A stretch of DNA of 64,000 bases from Thereva unica (taxonomy: Eukaryota > Arthropoda > Insecta > Diptera > Therevidae): positions 88,276,070 through 88,340,069 of the forward strand of contig OX465282.1 in the NCBI GenBank assembly GCA_949987705.1, in the 5' to 3' direction. Position numbers and translations under genes: made by a program. The notes beneath the pieces are model-generated. The model was not told the origin of the DNA. It worked only from the letters and a program-made list of their open reading frames with translations, and searched no databases. Shown here in pieces: positions 1 to 9,789 of the stretch. Numbering within the stretch: position 1 is the stretch's first letter; every line of letters starts with the position of its first letter.

Positions 1-351
1 AAGTTTTAGCGTGGTAATGATATCGAGTGTTGCCATTTTGGTTAGTCTTGCTATTTTATTTTCTTCTTCTTCAAAATCTTCTTCAGTTTCTTCACTTATG
101 GCTTCTAGATTTTCTGTTGCTTTAATTCTTATGAATTCTTTAATTTCTGTATATATTCGCTTGAATTGTATTTCGTATTGCTGCACATTAATTTCTTGTG
201 CTAATTTAGACAATTCAGTTTTTAGCTCATGTATAGCAAGTTCTTTTCTTAATAAAGTGGTGCTAGATTCTTTTCTTGTAGGATTTTTCTTAAAATTCGA
301 TCGAATTCTATCAGCTTCTTCTAATATTTTCTTGGCTCTATTAAGTGACAT
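1..351 (-). CDS. partial coiled-coil protein, runs off the window
   Basis: An ATG at 351 on the minus strand opens a frame that stays open for 117 codons to the window edge, so only the N-terminus is seen. The protein starts MSLNRAKKILEEADRI and is almost all charged helix: repeated Glu/Lys heptad-like stretches, then an acidic run (EETEEDFEEEEN) near residues 90-100. No zinc knuckle, signal peptide or membrane segment is visible. It begins about 45 bp beyond the (TAA)n tail of the neighbouring LINE, so it is outside that element. I do not recognise it. It could be the start of a retroelement gag-like ORF or of a host coiled-coil protein. Confidence 0.45.
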   Translation of the reverse strand, partial: MSLNRAKKILEEADRIRSNFKKNPTRKESSTTLLRKELAIHELKTELSKLAQEINVQQYEIQFKRIYTEIKEFIRIKATENLEAISEETEEDFEEEENKIARLTKMATLDIITTLKL

Positions 352-393
352 AACTTATTTGATATTAAAACATATTTTTATTTTTATTATTTA

Positions 394-432
394 TAATTAT
401 TATTATTATTATTATTATTATTTATTATTATT
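394..432. repeat. (TTA)n microsatellite, probable (TAA)n tail of the LINE
   Basis: An almost pure TTA run. Read on the minus strand it is (TAA)n, directly after a short hairpin-like GGGAGCATTCCC and the 3' untranslated region of the LINE at 557-3760. A simple TAA tail instead of poly(A) is typical of I-type and some related LINEs, so this probably marks the exact 3' end of that element. Confidence 0.65.
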
Positions 433-556
433 TAACGGGAATGCTCCCTTATACATATTATACAAAATTATACAGATTTAGCATTCATAGGCTTAACATA
501 TAACATACAAAAATACAATAGTTATAAAATGAAATAGTGAAAAAGATAAAGAGTTT

Positions 557-3500
557 TTAGTAGCGCGAATGTAAAAATTGAATAAACTTTGGATAGGAGA
601 TATCAAAAAAATCAACATAATTACATATATAATTTCCGTAAGTACAAATTCTGTTGAGCATGCTATTTTCTGCTAGCGATGTGCGACAATTTGGGATTGC
701 AAAGAGTCTGTTTTGACGAAAGGCCCTCGCCGGTACGTGAAAACCAATATTAGCGGTAATATATGGGCAGTCAATTAAATGAGTTAAGACTTTAAATAAA
801 AAAAGACAATCAGCAATAATTCTTCTATTCTCGAGCGATCTAATTTCGAATTGTTGTTTAATGAGGGAATAATCGTGATCATAAAAATTAAGAGGTTGTC
901 CGTTCAAATAAGCTAGTCTTCTCATAAATTTTGACTGCACAGATTCCAGCAATTTCACGTCTGTTGCCGTATAAAGGAGACCACACTGGTGACGCGTATT
1001 CAAGAATTGGTCTGACTAGCGAGTTAAACAGTATTATGTAGGTTGCCGGTTGTTTAAAAACATTTGAATTTCTATTTATAAAACCTAAAACTCGCAACGC
1101 CTTGTTAGTTGTTTTGATTATATGCTCATGAAATTTACCATCGAAAGTAAAAGTAACCCCTAAGTCAGTGATTTCTTTTTGAGCATCTAGAACGGTGTTT
1201 TCAATTACATAATCACAGGTGATTGGTTCTTTCTTCGTGGTGTAACGGACTACTTTACATTTCGAAGCATTTACAGACATACGGTTTTCGTGACACCACG
1301 TGATGAAAGAGTTCAGATCATCTTGTACCAATAGAGCATCATCGACCGAGTTCACCGGGAAAAAAAGTTTTGCATCATCGGCATATAGTAAGATTTGACA
1401 GTGTCTCAACACGAGAGGAAGGTCGTTAATGAAAAGAATGAATAGCAAAGGACCTAAATGTGATCCTTGCGGGACACCTCTACAGTAAAAAGCCAGAAGT
1501 GCTTAAGTGCAAATTTGACCATTTTGAGTTTATTGCATTTTTGTATTCAGTATTTTATTCTTAATCATTGGTATAATTCTTGTCTTAAACTGAGCTGTGG
1601 TTGCTGAGCTATTGGAGCGACAAAAGTGGTTTTGTGCACAATTCTGTATCTAAAAGAATCTTTGAAGGCGATTATCTCGAAACACATATTTTGCACTTAG
1701 ACACTTCTGGCTGTGTACTGTAGACCTGAGGTCACTTGAATTTCTCTCGATTTGGAACCTTCAATACGTACAATTTGTTTTCTGTCGCGAAGATAATCAT
1801 TGAGCCATGAAAGTAAAGGATCAGCAATGCCGAGTTTTTGGAGTTTAGTACCAAGGACATTATGTGAGACTCTGTCAAATGCTTTCGCGAAATCAGTGTA
1901 TATAACGTCGAGTTGACTACGGTTTTCGATAGCATTAACAATGTGATGATGTATAATAGCCAGGTTAGTGGCAGTAGATTTTCTATCCAAGAAACCGTGT
2001 TGTTGGTCTACTATGATAGGACGAAGTAACTGAAACAACTTATCAGTCACTAACTTTTCAAAAAATTTCGGTATAGAATCTAAAATTGATATTGGTCTAT
2101 AGTTTTGGACATTACTCTTATCACCAGATTTGTGAATTGGTGTGACTCTGCTATTTTTCCAGGCAATTGGAAAAATACCAGTATTGAGGGACTTATTAAA
2201 TAGAATGTAAAGAGGTTTAGTAATGCCGTAAATAGCATTTTTAAGAAAGACATTTGGAATGAGATCAGGCCCAGGGCCTCTGTTTACATTCAATTTTAAA
2301 AGTCCCTCAAATACTTCAGTGATAGAAATTTGCAGTTTGTTAGCGAATATTACACAGTCAATATCGCGCGAGTCACAGTCCTCGACATCTTCAGGAAGAA
2401 ATACAGAACCAAAAAAGTCCGCAAAGAGATTACAGGCTTCAGAGCGGTCGTTGCTTACATAGTTTTCAAAAGAGACTGAGACCGGAATATCATTGTCCTG
2501 ACGCATCGAATTTACAAAACGAAAAAAACCACGCGGGTTCGAACGTATCTCGTCCTCTTTCTTCGCGCTATGTTCGATGTAAGATTTTTCGCATGTGGCC
2601 TTTGCTGCCGCTCTAAGGTTAGAAAAAGCTTCATAATCTGCCGGTGAACGAGTTTGTTTGTATCTCTTATGTGCCTTTTTCTTTTCTCTGATTAAATATT
2701 TCGCATGTCTTGATACCCAATCAGGAAAAAGATCAGTGCGGTGTCGCTTTAGTGGTACAAATTGAGTTATACAATTGTTTACAATTTCATCAAATATCGA
2801 AACATCTTTGTTAATATCATCGTTTGTAAAGATAGAGTCCCAGTCGTAGGAATTAAAGAAACAGACACATTGAAAATAGTCTGCACCAAAAAAATTTAAT
2901 TTGTCTAATGAATTAGTTCCTTGTACCACAGAGGGTAATTTAATATCGCAAAGCAATGGAGGATGAAATTCATCGACGGTTACAAGTGGATCAATGGTCA
3001 TCGACACTTCCAATTCTCTCAACGTTGAAAACATCAAATCCAAGAGTGACACATTATTATCTTTGATATAATTATGTTGATATAGATTTAAAAAGTTAAT
3101 CGAGTAAGACAAAACATTAGCTGATCTTATGGTTTGCGGTGATGCATTTAAACTAAAGTATTCCGCAGAGAATTTCGAATTCATCCATTCAACCGAGGGA
3201 AGATTGAAATCGCCTGCTACCAAAAACTCTGAATCATAATATTGATTTTTAACTATTACAAGAGATTTGCTATGTTTCTCATATAATTTATCGGAGCTGT
3301 TTGGAGGAATGTACGCCGCGCCGATCGTGAGACGCGAGCCACTGTGACAGATGCTTATGAAGAGTTGTTCGACTGAGACATCAGGATTAACAATCAAATG
3401 TGATTTAAAAAACGAACGGACTGCTATAAGTACGCCGCCTCCTCTAGTACGATCGCTGGTTTTTTCGTTTCTATCGCATCTATACACAGTAAAACCTGAA

Positions 3501-3760
3501 TGAGTGAGTTCAGAATTCAAAAAAGTATCGTTCAACCAAGTTTCTGTTAAAATAATAATATCATAATCACAAGTCAAAATATTTTGTCTAAGAAGATGAA
3601 GTTTGGTTCTAAGCCCTCTGACATTTTGATAATATAGAGAAAAAGTTGTATGGTCTCGACGAGTTAAGCATTCCCGGTGTTGGCGTTTTTTGTTACGATT
3701 GTTGGAACGTTGTGTATAAATTTGATAGTGAGGTTTCTTTTCTGGCTCTTTAACATTATT
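557..3760 (-). pseudogene. LINE ORF2: APE endonuclease plus reverse transcriptase, broken
   Basis: The ORF2 of a non-LTR retrotransposon. The frame is open from about 3760 without a clear ATG. An APE-type endonuclease comes first (YQNVRGLRTK near 3600-3630, then ILTETWLND, RGGGVLIAV and AGDFNLPSVEW). The reverse transcriptase follows: VTPIHKSGDKSNVQNYRPIS, DFAKAFDRVSH, VPQGSHLGPLLF and the catalytic YADD at about 1375. The product would make first-strand cDNA at a nicked target. It is dead: a 244-bp MITE lies in the RT at 1480-1723, and a one-base shift near 955-965 separates the ILEYASPVWSPLY segment from the last 130 residues. The clade is in the Jockey/CR1/I range; I cannot fix it further. 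The (TAA)n tail at 394-432 belongs to it. Confidence 0.88.
1480..1723. mobile_element. 244-bp MITE, 4-bp target duplication ACCT
   Basis: The ends are inverted repeats: CTACAGTAnnnAGCCAGAAGTG on the left and its complement on the right, continuing into a shared TAAGTGCAAA. ACCT flanks both sides (1476-1479 and 1724-1727). Removing the element and one ACCT rejoins the host LINE frame exactly as VTSGVPQGS, which confirms both the ends and the 4-bp duplication. No ORF is inside, so it is non-autonomous. The superfamily is unassigned; a 4-bp duplication would suit Chapaev- or Sola2-like elements. Confidence 0.85.
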
Positions 3761-3828
3761 TTAAATTTGTATTTTTTTTTGTACTTTGACTTATGTAGGT
3801 TTATTATTATAATATTTTTTTTTTTTTT

Positions 3829-4338
3829 TTAATGGTAACGTCTAATTTCCCCTTTCATTTTGCTGCTTCCATTGTTGGTTAGAACTTGCAGTTGGATTTT
3901 TAGGGAGTTCGCCTTGTTGAGGAAAAATGATTTTTCTTGATGCGATACTGCCAATGCTGCTATCCTAAAGGCTTCTGCTCGTTGTTGTCTAATTTTTTCA
4001 CGTTTTCCTCCACGTGATTTCTTGATCGGCGTTATTGTTTGTTGAACTGGTGGCTCCTGTTGTTGCCTTGCTGCCTGACGTTTTCTGTAGTCATCTAAGG
4101 TGATGGGTCGAGGGCCTGCTTTCTGATTTGATTCTAACTCCTGTTTCATGAGTTCATTTGTAGGTATCTTCTTTGGTTTGTCAGATTCATGGAGGGTGAT
4201 TATATTTTCTTCTTTGGCTGCTGCTTCTGGTAATTTTTCTTCCTTCTTGATTCCTGTGATACGGCGAGGGCACGTTCTCTTTCTTATAAATTGATGATAA
4301 AATTGCTGATCCAGTTGTCCGGGAGGCAGGGTCGCCAT
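3829..4338 (-). CDS. hypothetical basic protein, possible LINE ORF1
   Basis: A 169-codon frame starting at ATG 4338, which has a good context, in preference to an upstream TTG. The protein begins MATLPPGQLDQQF and is hydrophilic and Lys/Arg/Gln-rich, with basic patches (KKSRGGKREKIRQQR) and an Ala-rich helix (AEAFRIAALAVS). The stop is followed at once by a 14-base A tract and then, after about 60 bp, by the LINE ORF2 frame on the same strand. That position suits an ORF1 nucleic-acid-binding protein, but no CCHC knuckle or RRM motif is visible. The A tract could instead mean a retroposed gene copy. I do not recognise the family. Confidence 0.45.
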   Translation of the reverse strand: MATLPPGQLDQQFYHQFIRKRTCPRRITGIKKEEKLPEAAAKEENIITLHESDKPKKIPTNELMKQELESNQKAGPRPITLDDYRKRQAARQQQEPPVQQTITPIKKSRGGKREKIRQQRAEAFRIAALAVSHQEKSFFLNKANSLKIQLQVLTNNGSSKMKGEIRRYH

Positions 4339-4980
4339 GTAAAGTAGGTTCTTATAGACTTTATTCTTTTGTTTCAAATTTGTTTATTTGCAGAAAAGTC
4401 CGCAAGTTTTTCTTCTTTCTAAGAGTTCTTCCGCGCAGGCAGAGTGAACTCAGGAAAGGTTTTTTAAATAGAATTTAATAGCTTTAGATTTGAGATTTGA
4501 CTGTGTCTTTATTTTTGCGTTTCCGATATTTATACAAGTTCTTAATCTAAATTTTACATTCTAGGCATACATCGTCCAATGGCTAGGGATCTTGCCCCTC
4601 CAAAAACCTCAAAACCAAAATTCTGCTGAATTCTCAAAATTTCCAAATATGTACACATAACAAAATTTATTTACTAATTTGTATTATGTATTATTGGGGC
4701 ACCGAGACATTTCCTACGTTAAAGGGTTCATGTTACGGGTCAGTCGAACGTACTTGAATTTTTGTTTTTCTTTTTCTTTTCCGCGCGCTATGAACTTGAA
4801 AACTTATTTTCTTATTTTCGCGCGCAACCATGAACTTGAAAGCATTTCACACGTCCGGCGGCGTCAGATTGCAATACTTTGCTGTACGTCTGTTGACGCC
4901 GAGTGTACGACGGTTAATTAATGTTTTTGTTTACATATTTGTCCCGTGCTGTGTCTGATTGCATTACATCTACATAACCG
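4339..4980. other. AT-rich stretch without a convincing gene
   Basis: Upstream of the putative ORF1, probably its 5' untranslated region, followed by unassigned sequence. The short plus-strand frame at 4679-4921 has no recognisable composition. GC-richer patches near 4780-4920 (GCGCGC, GACGCCG) may be remains of an LTR of the gag-bearing element next door, but no paired LTR is visible. Confidence 0.3.
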
Positions 4981-4984
4981 TCAA

Positions 4985-6440
4985 GCTGGAGCGTGTCGGT
5001 AGCATAATGTTTCCCACCTGCAAACGCACGAAAAGTTTTTTTTTAAGTTATACTTCTTTAGGCGCGTTTTGAAAATATTATGAGAGTAAATTTTGAGGAA
5101 TTCGCAACACAGGAATCCGAGAAAAGGGATAAAACGGGGTACGGGGCCTTGATTAAATCTAGGGTTCTGATGGTAGTTCGTATTCCAAGGTCTCTGGGTA
5201 AATTTTGGTTTGCTTTGTCTGTTCTGAATTATACGGGGAACTAGAACTTTCCGATTTGGCGTAACATATGTTTTGCTCTTTTATACAATAGGAAACAGCA
5301 TCTGCCAGAGTATATGGTAGGGTGGTCCTTAAAAACTTTTTTCTTTATTTTCTTTGGGGCACCCTGTTACTTTGTTCTACTGTATAAAAAAAGATTACTG
5401 TATTTTTTTGGGGATTTTTAGACATAGGTTTAGGGGTCGCTACCGCTAAATATAAATTCAATATTTTACGAATCACATCTGGATCTATTTGGGCCTTCTT
5501 CTATTTGTTTTTCTGCATTTTTGTTGCCTTGTCTATAGGAATTTCGTCATCAGAAACTGCAAATGTAACCAGTTTCTTTGATAGTTCTTCTGATAAGTAA
5601 TAGAAATGCCGGAGAAAAAATTTTGCATTGCGCACTTTGAAATTTCCTTATTGACACTTTCATAATCTTTTAAATTCTTCAAATGCGGCAAATCATTTCT
5701 TGGGTAAGTATAAGCAGATCGAACTAGCTGTTCTAAAGGAAAATGTTGTATGCCTTAATAAATGAAGACAACAAAAATGAAGAAGCACCATTGAAAAATG
5801 CAGAAATTGATCCAGATGTGATTCGTAAAATATTGAAATTATACTTAGCGGTAGTGACCCCTAAACCTAAATCTAAAAATCCCAAAAAGTTACAGTAATC
5901 TTTTTTATATAGTAGAACAAAGTAACAGGGTGTCTCAAAGAAAATTAAGAAAAAAGTTTTTTAAGGACCACCCTAGTATATGGTTTCATGGCCCTGATGG
6001 TTGAACCTAATGGTTCCCTAAATCCGGACAACAATGAATTAAGACACATGTCAGTATACAGATTTTTCTTAGAAGTAACAGCGTTTCGATCTTTTTCATG
6101 AGTATTTACAGGATTTGTCATTCTAGCTTGTAACTCGATGATTTCACTATAGAACTTCTCAACTGTTTGATTTCTTTGTTTCACTTTATGCAGATCTCTG
6201 ATCACTTTATGTCTTATTTCGTTTATCTGCATAATGAAGATTTAAGTTTTCTTTAATTCTAATCCAGTCTAGTGGGGTTCCGTACATATTAAGTACTTGC
6301 CTAGCCTGTCCAGATATCTTATTTCGGTTTGCTATTTAGAGTAACTGTCCATAGTCAGTGCCGTTGGTTACAATAATCACATTAAGAACTTCCACGTTGT
6401 CCACAAAATCGAAATGTAATCGCGGGTTACCGTCGAAAAA
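4985..6440 (-). pseudogene. LTR-retrotransposon gag remnant, split by a DNA element
   Basis: Minus-strand remains of a Gag of the kind found in copia/gypsy-type elements. From about 6440 downward it reads GNPRLHFDFVDNVEVL, then KISGQARQVLN, KENLNLHYADKRN and VIRDLHKVKQRNQTVEKFYS, followed by GFREPLGSTIRAMKPY. A stop lies near 6350 and a one-base frameshift near 6205. At 5975 the frame is cut by a 656-bp TIR element. Beyond it the frame resumes as LADAVSYCIKEQNICYAK and stops near 5150. A weak KHYATD near 5010 may be the wreck of a zinc knuckle. No pol gene is attached. Confidence 0.72.
5319..5974. mobile_element. 656-bp long-TIR element, 10-bp target duplication
   Basis: The element runs AGGGTGGTCC...GGACCACCCT and is flanked by identical AGTATATGGT at 5309-5318 and 5975-5984. 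The inverted arms reach about 170-185 bp inward (5319-5495 and 5795-5974) and enclose an unrelated 300-bp core. Excision joins the surrounding gag frame without a shift (MKPYT then LADAV). Long TIRs with 9-10 bp duplications are typical of Mutator-like elements, so that is the likely class. No transposase frame is present. Confidence 0.85.
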
Positions 6441-6475
6441 GAGTAGGTCCTTAATCGGGGTTGTGCTAGATTAGG

Positions 6476-6596
6476 GGGACTAACGGCTAATAAAGACCTC
6501 GGAAGGTATGGACACCCGATTTGTCACTTCTGTCAAAACTCGAGAAGATTCACTGCAGACAAACAACCAGCAGATCTGTTAGCAAGACGTCTTGTT
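6476..6596 (+). repeat. fragment of the 5' region of the LINE family seen at 46.5 kb
   Basis: The segment from GACTAACGGCTAA to CCAGCAGATCTGTTAGCAAG matches 46547-46644 in order, with scattered differences (for example ACTGCAGACAAACAACCAGCAG against ACTGCAGACGAACACCTAGCAG). At 46.5 kb the same sequence leads into an endonuclease/RT LINE, so this is a detached copy of its untranslated leader. It abuts another LINE remnant that begins near 6600. Confidence 0.6.
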
Positions 6597-6676
6597 AAAA
6601 GGAAGCTGCTCACGAAATTTCACATAATCATTAAAACTATACAAATAAACCTTGGTCTAACACAAACAACTGATCC

Positions 6677-8110
6677 TTGGTAACTTCCATCAAGAAGAAA
6701 TTTACGTCTTCCACAACCCTTCCATTTATTTATGGAGAGGAGGTGATAACAGAAAGCAAATCCAAGGCCGACTTATTGTCATCTCTGTTTGCCTCTAATT
6801 CTTCCTTACTTGAAACTGATACGCCACCCCCGGCTCTCAAACGCAACGCCCATTCAATGGACGGAATTTTCTTCAGGACTCGCGAGGTGTACAAATGTCT
6901 CAAAGTGCTCGACGTCAATAAATCCACTGGCCCCGACAATATCCCCCCTATGGTACTCAATAAATGTGCCTCACCTCTGGCTAAACCTCTGCGCAAACTT
7001 TTCGCCCTGTCATACTTTTCCGGAGTTTATCCCAACTCTTGGAAACTAGCTCATGTTCAGCCCATTCCCAAAAAAGGTGAAGCCAGCGACCCTTTAAACT
7101 ACCGCCCAATAGAAATTACTCTTGTTCTCTCCAAAATCATGGGAGACAATAATCAATAGAAGGCTGATGAAATATCTGGAATCCAACCAAATTTTACACG
7201 ACAGGCAGTACGGCGTTAGACCGAAAAGATCTACTGGAGACCTTCTTGTGTGTCTGACTGCGGCTCTCAACCAAAATATCCATCGCTTCAGTGAGTCTGG
7301 TCTGGCTGCTCTACATATTTCCAAAAATTTCAACAGAGTATGGCATCCCGCTCTGTTGTCTAAACTACAGCTATTGGAATCGACTCAGTTCTAAGGAACT
7401 GGATTGAGAGCTTTCTTTCTAGCCGTTCAATCAAGGTAAAATTGGATGGCGTCGAATCCAAACCTCACTCCATCTCGACCGGCGTCCCCTAAGGCTCGAT
7501 TTTCTCACCTACCCTCTTTCTTATATTTATTAACGATCTGCTCTCAATCCCCTCCAACCCACTTCTTCACAGTTTCGCCAATGACGGTACTCTGCGTTAC
7601 TCCCACAAGCTTATCAATGCCTGGGATCCCTCAAGAGATGCAAGTTCCTCCTTCAGTCAACTGCCTTGGCTACAATCTACAAGTCCTACATTCGGCCCCG
7701 CCTTGAATACAACTCGTATATCTAGGCGGGCGCCTTCAAAACCATCTAGGCTTGACTGGACAAGGTGCCAAACCACGCCATCAAACTCAATGGCTATAGC
7801 ACCCTTTGCTCCTCCATCGACTCTTTAAGCCACCACCGTAGGAATGTAGCAGCCCTTAGCAATTTTTACTGCTATTATCATAGCGACTGTTCCACTGAAA
7901 TTAGAAACTTCCTGCCTACCCGCTAACTTTTTCGCGCAGCACAAGACTAGCCAATTACGTTTTAGCAGTTCGTTTATAAATAGAACAACTAAATTGTCGA
8001 ACTATCTTCCACAGTCGGTGTTTCCGAACACATATAACATCTCAGAGTTCAAAAGCAAGGGTCATCGACATCTACTCAAACACTCTCCAGACGCTTCACC
8101 TATCCTTTCT
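6677..8110 (+). pseudogene. LINE reverse transcriptase remnant
   Basis: A decayed plus-strand RT of the Jockey/I group. In order: STGPDNIPPMVLNKC, SWKLAHVQPIPKKGEASDPL, NYRPI and, after a frameshift near 7140, IINRRLMKYLESNQ, YGVRPKRSTGDLLVCLT and SKNFNRVWH, where the usual Asp of the A box is lost. A stop interrupts STGVP*GSIFSP near 7490. The YADD region is damaged (FANDGTLRYS). Much of the RT core is deleted before a C-terminal tail near 7690-8080 recognisable by HHRRNVAALSNFYCYYH. The endonuclease part is missing, so this is a 5'-truncated, long-dead copy. Confidence 0.8.
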
Positions 8111-8180
8111 CCCCTATTCTTCAAATCATGCTTACTACTAGGGACTGATCATGACTCGAACGACATGACAGATTAGTAGT

Positions 8181-9560
8181 GGGTCAGAATTTCTCAAACG
8201 GATCACCTGAAATTGATGAAAATTCATTTTCTCTTGAAATTGACTTTTTTCGATAGTGTTTATCATTCCTAAGGTAAATCCAAACTGAATTCGTTCAAAA
8301 ATTTTTTTTGTTAATTTTATTAACAACTAAAGATTTTCATCATTTTTTTTTTTTTAATTAATTTCGGGTGATCCAATTTTTCGATTTTTATCTTTCTTGC
8401 GGCAATTGAATCGTCATTTAACATAGATTTATCATGATTTTTTCCGATCCGAAAACTTGCATTTTTATATAATATTTTCATATTTCGATACCTCCCACGT
8501 AAGTTGTTGTAACCCACAATATGCATGTTTTACATTTTTTAAACTAAACCGACTATTTTTGCCTATTTTATGTGTTAAGAGTAAAAGAAATAAAAAAATA
8601 CATTTTTAAAGAATATTTACCAGACGTATAAAGTTGTATCATTATTACCACGGCGGCGTATAACATTGTTTCTACCTACGCAACGGTTAACGTGTAAAAC
8701 ATGCATATTGTGGGTTACAACAACTTACGTGGGAGGTATCGATTTGTTTATAACAAATTGGTAAACAAATGTGGTCTCCACCATATTTTGACTAGAAAAA
8801 AAAAACCACATTACTTCCTTCAATTCTCTTTAATATTCCGTTGAGAAAAAAAATGGATCGCATTTTGAAAAAGGGTTATTCGAGGGTAATCATAGTCGCG
8901 CGAGGTGCCAAAGTTACGGCGTTCTTTCGCGCGTATGTATTTATTCATCACCGCGTACATGTTTCTCGCTATGTTAAAAGGATTTCTTGAGAAATTCTTG
9001 AGAAATTTCTTGAGAAATCCTTCTAACATAGCAGAAACATGTGCGCGGTGATGAATAAATACATACGCGCGAAAGAACGCCGTAACTTTGGCACCTCGCG
9101 CGACTATGATTACCCTCGAATAACCCTTTTTCAAAATGCGATCCATTTTTTTTCTCAACGGAATATTAAAGAGAATTGAAGGAAGTAATGTGGTTTTTTT
9201 TTTCTAGTCAAAATATGGTGGAGAACACATTTGTTTACCAATTTGTTATAAACAAATATGAAAATATTATATAAAAATGCAAGTTTTCGGATCGGAAAAA
9301 ATCATGATAAATCTATGTTAAATGACGATTCAATTGCCGCAAGAAAGATAAAAATCGAAAAATTGGATCACCCGAAATTAATTAAAAAAAAAAAAAAATG
9401 ATGAAAATCTTTAGTTGTTAATAAAATTAACAAAAAAAATTTTTGAACGAATTCAGTTTGGATTTACCTTAGGAATGATAAACACTATCGAAAAAAGTCA
9501 ATTTCAAGAGAAAATGAATTTTCATCAATTTCAGGTGATCCGTTTGAGAAATTCTGACCC
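8181..9560. mobile_element. foldback element: near-perfect palindrome with nested MITE
   Basis: GGGTCAGAATTTCTCAAACG at 8181 is answered by its complement ending at 9560. Apart from the 256-bp nested insert in the left arm, the two halves are almost exact inverted copies over about 560 bp each, meeting at AAGGATTTCTTGAGAAATTC near 9000. Outside, the 12-mer ACAGATTAGTAG occurs at 8168-8179 and 9569-9580, one and eight bases from the ends. This may be a long target duplication with slightly uneven ends. The short frames inside each arm mirror one another and are not genes. I assign no superfamily. Confidence 0.85.
8486..8741. mobile_element. 256-bp MITE nested in the foldback arm, duplication ATTT
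   Basis: The ends CGATACCTCCCACGTAAG and complement continue as about 45 bp of inverted repeat (through TTGTTGTAACCCACAATATG). ATTT flanks it at 8482-8485 and 8742-8745. The right arm of the palindrome preserves the empty site (CATATTTGTTTATAAC read inverted), which proves the ends and the 4-bp duplication. No coding capacity. Confidence 0.88.
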
Positions 9561-9789
9561 TAGTACAAACAGATTAGTAGTATTAATTCCTAAGCTTGAT
9601 TTTACCACATAAAACAAAAATTCTATAGTTTCATGCAGCCAAATTTTCAAACATCGGTTACACATAAAACAATGATTCATTTTTTTTATAAGATTTATAG
9701 AAATTGTTAAAACTCATTAAAAAATATAATGCACATGTTTAACAGTCATTAACAACATATTGAGATAAAAATAATGATTGTGATTGGAT

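Noticed and set aside
2259..2462. Plus-strand frame MRSGPGPLFTFNFKS
   Set aside because: Opposite to the LINE RT frame (LNVNRGPGPDLIPN), a shadow.
8138..9612. Identical frames on both strands (MLIKLTKKIFERIQFGF...)
   Set aside because: They are the same sequence in the two arms of the foldback palindrome and carry no motif.
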